The translations under genes were made by a program, and so were the position numbers. This document shows, one piece after another, positions 5,213-6,480 of a stretch of 6,480 nt of DNA (position 1 is the first letter of the stretch; each line of letters starts with the position of its first letter). The notes beneath the pieces were generated by a model, which saw nothing but the letters and a program-made list of their open reading frames with translations, was not told the DNA's origin and searched no databases. The DNA is from Modestobacter sp. (GTDB lineage Bacteria > Actinomycetota > Actinomycetes > Mycobacteriales > Geodermatophilaceae), in contig JAOPWG010000429.1 of assembly GCA_025965775.1 (NCBI GenBank), positions 1 through 6,480 on the forward strand. The letters run 5' to 3'.

Positions 5213-6344
5213 CCGCCCCGTCGTCCTCGGCCTCACCGGGGTCGCCGCACTCACTCTCGCTGCCTGCGGTGGTGGGTCCGGTTCCGGATCCAGCGCCTCG
5301 GACAACGCCGGCGACGACATCACCGTGGCCGCCGGCGACGACAGCTGCGCGGTCGCGAAGGCGGATCTGGATGCCGGCACGCACAGGTTCACCGTCACCA
5401 ACAGCGGCAGCAAGGTCACCGAGTTCTACGTCTACGCCGACGGTGACCGGGTGATGGGCGAGGTGGAGAACATCGCTCCCGGCGTCGCCCGCGAGCTGCT
5501 GGTGCAGCTGCCGGCCGGCACCTACGAGACGGCGTGCAAGCCCGGCATGACCGGTGACGGCATCCGCACCACGCTGACCGTGAGCGGTACGGCGCCCTCC
5601 CTGTCCGAGGACCAGACGCTGGCTCAGGCCGGCACCGACTACCAGCGGTACGTGCAGAGCCAGACCGGGGCCCTGGTGGAGCAGACCACCGCCTTCGTCA
5701 ACGCCGTCAAGGCCGGCGACATCGAGGGCGCCAAGGCGCTCTACCCGGCCGCCCGCACCTACTGGGAGCGGATCGAGCCGGTCGCCGAGAGCTTCGGCGA
5801 CCTCGACCCGGTCATCGACGGCCGCGAGGGCGACCAGGCCGAGGGCGAGGACTTCACCGGCTTCCACCGCATCGAGAAGGCGCTGTGGCAGGCCGGCGAC
5901 GTGTCGGACATGGGTCCCTACGCCGACCAGCTGCTCACCAACGTGCAGGAGATCGCCATCCGCGCCAACGACGTCCAGCTGGACGCGCTGCACCTGGCCA
6001 ACGGCGCGAAGGGCCTGCTCGACGAGATCGCCACCGGGAAGATCACCGGCGAGGAGGACCGCTACTCCCATACCGACCTGTGGGACTTCCAGGCCAACCT
6101 CGACGGCTCACAGAACGCCGTCCAGGTGCTGCGGCCCTACCTGCAGGAAGCCGACCCGGACCTGGTGGGTCAGATCGACCAGCGCTTCTCGGCGGCGCAG
6201 GCCGAGTTGGCGACGTACCGTCAGGGGGACGGTTTCGTGTCCTACGACCAGCTCACGGAGGAGCAGTTGCGCGGACTCAGTGACAGCATCACCGCGCTGA
6301 CCGAGTCGGTCAGCCGGGTCGCCGCAGTCGTCGCGCAGCGGTGA
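5187..6344 (+). CDS. efeO: EfeO, iron-uptake lipoprotein (cupredoxin plus imelysin/M75 domains)
   Basis: Extracytoplasmic iron-binding partner of EfeU. The 385 residues begin with a lipoprotein signal: RR-rich N-terminus, hydrophobic VVLGLTGVAALTLAAC, lipobox LAAC with lipidated Cys27, then a Gly/Ser linker. The cupredoxin-like domain (about 43-134) has Cys54 and Cys117 with the EfeO hallmarks ENIAPG and GTYETAC; these two cysteines correspond to those of E. coli EfeO. The imelysin/peptidase-M75 domain (about 146-380) carries the HxxE metal-binding motif as GFHRIEKALW (His227, Glu230) and the conserved HTDLWDFQANLDGSQ region (295-309). Length matches two-domain EfeO rather than the M75-only short forms. 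The gene starts inside efeU; GGAG lies 10 nt before the ATG, so translational coupling is likely. The signal contains SRR but lacks the hydrophobic Tat positions, so Sec export is more likely. Confidence 0.93.
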   Translation: MPTPLSRRNRPVVLGLTGVAALTLAACGGGSGSGSSASDNAGDDITVAAGDDSCAVAKADLDAGTHRFTVTNSGSKVTEFYVYADGDRVMGEVENIAPGVARELLVQLPAGTYETACKPGMTGDGIRTTLTVSGTAPSLSEDQTLAQAGTDYQRYVQSQTGALVEQTTAFVNAVKAGDIEGAKALYPAARTYWERIEPVAESFGDLDPVIDGREGDQAEGEDFTGFHRIEKALWQAGDVSDMGPYADQLLTNVQEIAIRANDVQLDALHLANGAKGLLDEIATGKITGEEDRYSHTDLWDFQANLDGSQNAVQVLRPYLQEADPDLVGQIDQRFSAAQAELATYRQGDGFVSYDQLTEEQLRGLSDSITALTESVSRVAAVVAQR

Positions 6345-6480
6345 CCGAGGGCGCCAGCCGCGACCCGCGGCCGGCGGGGCTCTCGCGTCGTCGGTTCTTC
6401 GGGCTCGCCGGCGCCGGCACCGCCGGGGTCATCGCCGCCGGTGCCGCCGGTGGGGTGATCGGCCGGGCCACCGCTGAGCA
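6341..6480 (+). CDS. efeB: EfeB, Tat-exported DyP-type peroxidase (5' fragment)
   Basis: Only the first 46 codons are in the window. GTG at 6341 overlaps the efeO TGA stop in the tetranucleotide GTGA, the standard arrangement for coupled genes. The residues form a twin-arginine signal: SRRRFFGL (15-22, Arg16-Arg17), followed by a long Ala/Gly-rich hydrophobic stretch. No catalytic domain is visible. Identification as EfeB rests on its position directly after efeU-efeO and on EfeB being a Tat substrate in characterised EfeUOB systems; there it is a heme-containing DyP-type peroxidase acting with EfeO outside the membrane. A different Tat substrate is possible but unlikely. Confidence 0.8.
   Translation, partial: MTEGASRDPRPAGLSRRRFFGLAGAGTAGVIAAGAAGGVIGRATAE

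Noticed and set aside
5187..5270. Tat signal in EfeO (SRR near the N-terminus)
   Set aside because: The residues after SRR are Asn-Arg-Pro, lacking the hydrophobic pair of a Tat motif; a Sec lipoprotein signal with lipobox LAAC explains it better.
4265..6071. Long minus-strand open frames opposite efeU and efeO
   Set aside because: Translations are biased and featureless, and they oppose two confidently identified genes and the efe promoter.
1..6480. Mobile element, defence system, CRISPR, RNA gene or riboswitch
   Set aside because: No transposase or integrase motif, terminal repeats, spaced direct repeats, tRNA-like cloverleaf or recognisable riboswitch core was found; gaps between genes are all under 200 bp and accounted for.

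Overview
The window is GC-rich DNA (roughly 70% G+C by eye) with strong G/C bias at third codon positions, GTG starts and actinobacterial gene families. It is most likely the chromosome of a high-GC actinomycete. Geodermatophilaceae or Pseudonocardiaceae-like organisms are plausible, but I cannot fix the genus from sequence alone. No insertion sequences, CRISPR arrays, tRNA/rRNA genes or phage genes are visible.

Left part (1-4133): four genes of acyl-CoA/acid metabolism. A 3-hydroxyacyl-CoA dehydrogenase runs leftward off the window edge (minus strand, 844 to 1). A short PaaI-like hotdog thioesterase gene (954-1379) is divergent from it. After a 130-bp gap holding a likely promoter (TTGACA -35) inside a near-palindromic operator-like site, a two-gene operon encodes a metal-dependent hydrolase of the 'cyclase' family (1510-2478) and an acyl-CoA ligase (2487-4133), 8 bp apart. 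A long GC-rich hairpin after the ligase stop probably ends this unit. The four activities (CoA activation, hydrolysis of a cyclic or amide substrate, 3-hydroxyacyl-CoA oxidation, thioester release) suggest a small catabolic module for an unidentified carboxylic acid; the substrate cannot be read from the sequence.

Right part (4237-6480): an iron-uptake operon of the EfeUOB (YwbLMN) type. EfeU (FTR1-family iron permease with two REGLE motifs) is followed by EfeO (lipoprotein with an N-terminal cupredoxin-like domain and a C-terminal imelysin/M75 domain) overlapping it by 26 nt, and then by the start of a Tat-exported protein, almost certainly EfeB (DyP-type peroxidase), joined by a GTGA stop/start overlap. 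Upstream lies a promoter-like pair (TTCACA, 17 bp, TAAGGT). Its -10 is part of a 19-bp sequence that matches the DtxR/IdeR iron-box consensus at 13 of 19 positions, which predicts iron repression. A separate perfect 6-bp-arm inverted repeat covers the -35.

I do not see an unprecedented system. The items most worth a second look are the two promoter/operator regions, the altered metal-binding motif of the cyclase-family protein, and the Asn-to-Ser change at the expected catalytic position of the dehydrogenase.
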